Assembly (NCBI GenBank): GCA_958413765.1
Contig: CATYVH010000055.1
Span: forward strand, 1-7,668
Origin: an uncultured Collinsella sp.
GTDB lineage: Bacteria; Actinomycetota; Coriobacteriia; Coriobacteriales; Coriobacteriaceae
Reading direction: 5' to 3'
DNA: 7,668 nt
Of this stretch, positions 4,297 to 7,668 are shown in pieces. The position numbers were made by a program, and so were the translations under genes. Each line of letters begins with the position of its first letter. Within the stretch, counting starts at the first letter, position 1. The notes beneath the pieces were generated by a model, which did not search any database, had not been told where the DNA came from, and saw nothing but the letters and a program-made list of their open reading frames with translations.

Positions 4297-5583
4297 ATGC
4301 CGTCAACCGTTTTGGTCGGTGCCCAGTGGGGCGATGAGGGCAAGGGTAAGATTTGCGACCTGGTCGCCGGCGACTTCGATGCCGTCGTGCGCTACTCGGG
4401 AGGCAACAACGCCGGCCACACCATCGTCGTCAACGGCAAGAAGTACGGCCTGCACCAGGTGCCTTCCGGCATCATGTATTCCGACCACGTGTCGGTGATC
4501 GGTAACGGCTGCGTCGTCAACCCCAAGGTTGTCCTTGAGGAGATTGACATGTTCGAGGCCGACGGCATCACCACCAAGAACCTCAAGATTAGCGGCAACG
4601 CGCATGTCATCATGCCGTACCACATCGATCTGGATGGCGCCTTTGAGCAGAAGCTCGGCAAGAAGAACATCGGTACCACCAAGCGTGGCATCGGTCCGTG
4701 CTATCAGGACAAGATGGCCCGCATTGGCCTGCGCATGCAGGACATGCTGGACGAGGCGCTGTTCCGTGACAAGTTGGAGACCGCTCTCGCCCGCGTGAAC
4801 CCCGAGCTCGAGCTCATCTACAACCTGCCCACCTACACCGTGGACCAGATTTGCGACGAGTACCTGCCGATGGCCGAGCGCCTGCGTCCCTACATCACCG
4901 AGACGAGCCTGCTGCTCAACAACATGATCGATGAGGGCAAGAACCTGCTGTTTGAGGGCGCCCAGGCGACGCTGCTCGACATCGATCACGGCACCTATCC
5001 GTACGTGACGTCTTCCAACTGCACCGCCGGCGGCGCCATCACCGGCTCCGGCGTGGGCATGAAGAACGTCGACCGCGTGCTGGGCGTCATGAAGGCCTAT
5101 ATCACCCGCGTCGGTTCGGGCCCCATGCCCACCGAGCTTTCCTATGAGTCCGAGGCTGGCCACACGCTGACCGAGGAGGGCTATGAGTACGGCGTGACCA
5201 CCGGTCGCCGTCGTCGTTGCGGTTGGTTTGACGGCCCTATCGCCAACTATGCCTCGCGCGTCAACGGCCTCACCGATATCGCCGTGACCAAGCTCGACGT
5301 GCTTTCGGCCTTCGACACCATCAAGGTGTGCGTGGCCTACGACGTCGATGGCGAGCGCTACACGAGCGTGCCCGAGCATCAGGTGCGCTTTGAGCATGCC
5401 AAGCCCATCTACGAGGAGCTCCCCGGCTGGAAGTGCGACATTACCGGTTGCCGCAGCTTTGACGAGCTGCCGCAGGAGGCTCAGGACTACGTGGCGTTTA
5501 TCGAGGATCTGGCACACACCCGCGTGACGTTCATTGGCGTCGGCGCTGGTCGCGAGCAGATCATCAACCGATTCTGGAAGTAA
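4297..5583 (+). CDS. purA: Adenylosuccinate synthase
   Basis: PurA joins IMP and aspartate using GTP to give adenylosuccinate, the committed step from IMP to AMP, in the cytoplasm. The 428 residues match the family's usual length. The sequence shows the N-terminal GAQWGDEGKGK loop with catalytic Asp13, the NNAGHT segment with catalytic His41, the IMP-binding GTTKRGIGP (126-134), a FEGAQ..LLDIDHGTYPYVTSSN block, TTGRRRRCGW (301-310), TKLDVL, and a C-terminal GVGAGREQII. No key residue is missing. TAAGGAGT (4285-4292) lies just before the ATG. It follows dnaB by 93 bases, with its own candidate promoter, and precedes purD on the same pathway. Confidence 0.98.
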   Translation: MPSTVLVGAQWGDEGKGKICDLVAGDFDAVVRYSGGNNAGHTIVVNGKKYGLHQVPSGIMYSDHVSVIGNGCVVNPKVVLEEIDMFEADGITTKNLKISGNAHVIMPYHIDLDGAFEQKLGKKNIGTTKRGIGPCYQDKMARIGLRMQDMLDEALFRDKLETALARVNPELELIYNLPTYTVDQICDEYLPMAERLRPYITETSLLLNNMIDEGKNLLFEGAQATLLDIDHGTYPYVTSSNCTAGGAITGSGVGMKNVDRVLGVMKAYITRVGSGPMPTELSYESEAGHTLTEEGYEYGVTTGRRRRCGWFDGPIANYASRVNGLTDIAVTKLDVLSAFDTIKVCVAYDVDGERYTSVPEHQVRFEHAKPIYEELPGWKCDITGCRSFDELPQEAQDYVAFIEDLAHTRVTFIGVGAGREQIINRFWK

Positions 5584-5603
5584 TCGGGACTATTTGGTTA
5601 TTG

Positions 5604-5650
5604 CAATATACCCCTTTGCAGCCCGGACGGGCGGCCGAGGGGTATATTTG
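5604..5650 (+). terminator. Long hairpin between purA and purD (terminator or attenuator)
   Basis: AATATACCCCT (5605-5615) and AGGGGTATATT (5638-5648) form a perfect 11-bp outer stem with an inner GCCC/GGGC stem (5621-5624 with 5629-5632). The A-rich left arm and the T-rich right arm and tail (TATATTTGCTTG) resemble an intrinsic terminator with a weak T-run. It could end purA transcripts, wholly or in part. Part of the left arm has a second possible partner downstream (5653-5661), described under findings. Confidence 0.55.
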
Positions 5651-5701
5651 CTTGCAAAGGGCTCGCGCGGAGCGGGCCATTCATCCATAGAGGAGGCACC
5701 C

Positions 5702-7006
5702 TTGAAGGCGGACACTCAAACCATCGACATCCTGTTGTTGGGCAGCGGCGGCCGTGAGCATGCTTTGGCAGCTAAGCTCGCAGCATCACCGCGCGCCGGC
5801 AAGCTCTACATTGCGCCGGGCAACGGCGGCACCGCGAGCTGCGGCGAGAACGTTGTTCTCGACGACTGCGATCCTGCGGCCGTGGCGGCGTTTGCGCAGA
5901 GCCACGGATGCGGACTCGTGGTAATTGGCCCCGAGGCTCCGCTCGTGGCGGGCGTGGCCGACGCCGTGCGCGCGGCAGGTATTCCCTGCTTTGGCCCGGG
6001 TGCCGAGGGTGCCCAGATGGAGGGTTCCAAGCTGTTCTCCAAGCAGCTCATGGAGCGTGCGGGCATTCCGACGGCAGCCTATGGTTCGTTTACCGACGAG
6101 GCTTCGGCTCTCGCCTACGTGCGCGAGCAGGGCGCTCCGCTGGTCGTGAAGGCCGACGGCCTTGCCGCGGGCAAGGGCGTTATCGTGGCGACCGAACTTG
6201 AGCAGGCCGAGGAGGCCGTGCGCGAGTGCTTTGGCGGCACCTTTGGCGATGCCGGCAACACCGTGGTTATCGAGGAGATGCTCGTTGGTCCCGAGTGCTC
6301 ACTGCTCGCCTTTACCGACGGCAAGACCGTGCGCCCCATGGCCACCTCGCAGGACCACAAGCGCGCGCTCGAGGGCGACAAGGGCCCCAACACCGGCGGC
6401 ATGGGCGTCTACAGCCCGGTGCCCATCGTGACTGACGAGGAGCACGCCACGATGATAAAGGTCATGGAGCAGACCGTGGCCGAGCTCGCTGCCGAGGGTA
6501 TCGACTACCGCGGCTGCCTGTATGGCGGCTTTATGCTCACGCCTGCCGGCCCCAAGGTGCTGGAGTTCAATGCCCGCTTTGGCGACCCCGAGACGCAGGT
6601 CGTGCTGCCGCGCCTTAAGAACGACCTGGTCGAGGTCATGCTCGCCTGCGCCAACTGCGAGCTCGATCAGATTGAACTCGACTGGCGCGACGAGTGGGCC
6701 GTGGCCGTTGTCCTGACGAGCGCGGGCTATCCCGGCAGCTACGAGAAGGGCAAGGTCATCACCGGTATCGCCGATGCCGAGGTCATGGAGAACGTGACCG
6801 TGTACCACGCGGGCACTGCCGTGGTGGACGGCCAGCTCGTGACCAATGGTGGCCGCGTGCTTGCCGTGACCGCTCTGGGTGACACGTTCGAGAACGCTCG
6901 CAACCTTGCCTACGAGGCCTGCGAGAAGATTGATTTTGAAGGCAAGACCCTGCGCCACGACATCGGCCTGCGCGCACTGCGCGGCCGCGACGCCTGGGAT
7001 GCCTAA
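5702..7006 (+). CDS. purD: Phosphoribosylamine--glycine ligase (GAR synthetase)
   Basis: PurD uses ATP to join phosphoribosylamine and glycine to give GAR, the second step of purine synthesis. The 434 residues fit a stand-alone bacterial PurD (about 420-430). Visible are LLLGSGGREHAL (11-22) with the N-terminal nucleotide-fold loop, GPEAPLVAG (76-84), the ATP-grasp lysine loop ADGLAAGKGV (151-160), and LEFNARFGDPETQ (287-299) with Glu288 and Asn290 as likely magnesium ligands. The C-terminal domain ends near LRHDIGLRALRG. The start is TTG at 5702, with AGGAGG (5691-5696) five bases before it; the frame is open further upstream, but those residues run over the hairpin and the end of purA and do not look like PurD. 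No ATG or GTG lies close to the ribosome binding site. Confidence 0.96.
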   Translation: MKADTQTIDILLLGSGGREHALAAKLAASPRAGKLYIAPGNGGTASCGENVVLDDCDPAAVAAFAQSHGCGLVVIGPEAPLVAGVADAVRAAGIPCFGPGAEGAQMEGSKLFSKQLMERAGIPTAAYGSFTDEASALAYVREQGAPLVVKADGLAAGKGVIVATELEQAEEAVRECFGGTFGDAGNTVVIEEMLVGPECSLLAFTDGKTVRPMATSQDHKRALEGDKGPNTGGMGVYSPVPIVTDEEHATMIKVMEQTVAELAAEGIDYRGCLYGGFMLTPAGPKVLEFNARFGDPETQVVLPRLKNDLVEVMLACANCELDQIELDWRDEWAVAVVLTSAGYPGSYEKGKVITGIADAEVMENVTVYHAGTAVVDGQLVTNGGRVLAVTALGDTFENARNLAYEACEKIDFEGKTLRHDIGLRALRGRDAWDA

Positions 7007-7027
7007 AATCCGAGAGGAATGAGACGG

Positions 7028-7668
7028 ATGGACGAGAAGAACGAAGAGCTCGTGGACGCGCAGATCGTCGAAGAGGACAGCCGCATGTATGGGCACGCCG
7101 AGGGCGAGCCTGGTGGCGAGGTCGCTGACGAGCCGGCGCTGGTGCTGGGCGACGACGACCCGCACGATGCCGAGCTGCACGAGAAGATTCTTTCGGAGGA
7201 GTGCGCCTGGAAGGGCAAGATCCTCGACGTCCACCGTCTTGAGGTTGAGCTGCCCAACGGTCGCCGCAGTGCCCGCGATATCGTTCGCCATCCGGGTGCG
7301 GCGGCCGTTGTGGCGCTGACCGAGAGCGGCAAGATCGTACTGGTGCGTCAGTACCGCACCGCCATCGACCGCGTGACGGTCGAGATTCCCGCCGGCAAGC
7401 TCGATCCAGGCGAGGACCCGCTCGATTGCGCCAAGCGCGAACTGCATGAGGAGACGGGCTTTAGGGCTGGCCGTATTCGCTTTTTGACGTCGATTGTCAC
7501 GTCCTGCGGTTTTTGCGATGAGATCATCCACATCTACTTGGCTACCAAGCTCGAGTTTGATGCGCCCAACCCCGATGATGATGAGTTTGTCAACGTGGAC
7601 CTGGTGCCGCTGCACGAGCTGATCGACGCCGTGCTCGACGGCAAGATCGAAGACGCCAAGACCGTCGT
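7028..7668 (+). CDS. NUDIX hydrolase, ADP-ribose pyrophosphatase-like (3' end cut by window)
   Basis: The frame runs 213 codons to the window end without a stop, so the C terminus is missing. Residues 123-145 match the full NUDIX box G-x5-E-x7-R-E-L-x-E-E-x-G-F, which holds the magnesium-binding glutamates. The preceding WKGKILDVHRLEVELPNG (61-78), ARDIVRHPGAAAVVAL and VRQYR are characteristic of ADP-ribose pyrophosphatases (NudF type), which split ADP-ribose to AMP and ribose-5-phosphate. Two oddities: about 50 acidic residues precede the usual start of the fold, and the diagnostic proline 15 residues after the box is Cys160. AGAGGA (7013-7018) supports the ATG at 7028. It begins 21 bases after purD and is probably co-transcribed with it. 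Substrate is inferred from family. Confidence 0.9.
   Translation, partial: MDEKNEELVDAQIVEEDSRMYGHAEGEPGGEVADEPALVLGDDDPHDAELHEKILSEECAWKGKILDVHRLEVELPNGRRSARDIVRHPGAAAVVALTESGKIVLVRQYRTAIDRVTVEIPAGKLDPGEDPLDCAKRELHEETGFRAGRIRFLTSIVTSCGFCDEIIHIYLATKLEFDAPNPDDDEFVNVDLVPLHELIDAVLDGKIEDAKTV

Noticed and set aside
4303..5517. A 404-codon - strand frame antisense to purA
   Set aside because: It is a mirror of purA codon usage (His/Val/Gly/Leu rich) and has no domain motif.
6299..7615. A 438-codon - strand frame across purD and the NUDIX gene
   Set aside because: It spans two real genes and their junction on the other strand; its composition is that of an antisense shadow.

Overview
This is a high-G+C bacterial chromosomal stretch. 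It carries the conserved core order rpsF-ssb-rpsR-rplI-dnaB-purA-purD-NUDIX on the + strand, preceded by two tRNA-Ser genes on the - strand. The codon preference for C/G, strong AGGAGG-type ribosome binding sites, an SSB ending in DEDIPF, a zinc-type S18 and an Ala/Glu-rich tail on L9 together suggest an actinobacterium. My best guess is the Coriobacteriia (Collinsella-like); this comes from overall protein character and was not checked against a database.

Layout. Bases 1-163 are non-coding: two perfect hairpins (1-20 and 31-53), then a 25-nt copy of a tRNA-Ser 3' end (75-99), then the terminator of the - strand tRNA genes (126-152). Two 91-nt class II tRNA-Ser genes follow on the - strand: anticodon CGA (164-254) and anticodon GGA (303-393). 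A terminator-like hairpin lies between them, and a good promoter (410-437) lies upstream of the pair. Bases 394-898 hold no convincing gene; they contain a tandem 11-nt repeat, a candidate rpsF promoter and a leader hairpin. Then comes the S6-SSB-S18-L9 operon (899-2587), closed by a textbook terminator (2620-2658). dnaB (2812-4203), purA (4297-5583), purD (5702-7006) and a NUDIX hydrolase cut by the window end (7028 onward) follow in the same direction.

How the genes fit together. The first operon couples three ribosomal proteins to the single-strand DNA-binding protein. The replicative helicase DnaB follows, apparently with its own promoter region. purA makes adenylosuccinate from IMP and purD is an early step of IMP synthesis, so the two sit on one pathway. 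The NUDIX enzyme, 21 bases behind purD, probably hydrolyses ADP-ribose-like nucleotides and may be co-transcribed with purD.

I found no new biological system here. The core is conserved housekeeping DNA. The parts worth a second look are the orphan tRNA 3' end in inverted orientation, the mutually exclusive RNA pairings between purA and purD, the rpsF leader, the ssb-rpsR hairpin, and the acidic extensions on L9 and the NUDIX protein.
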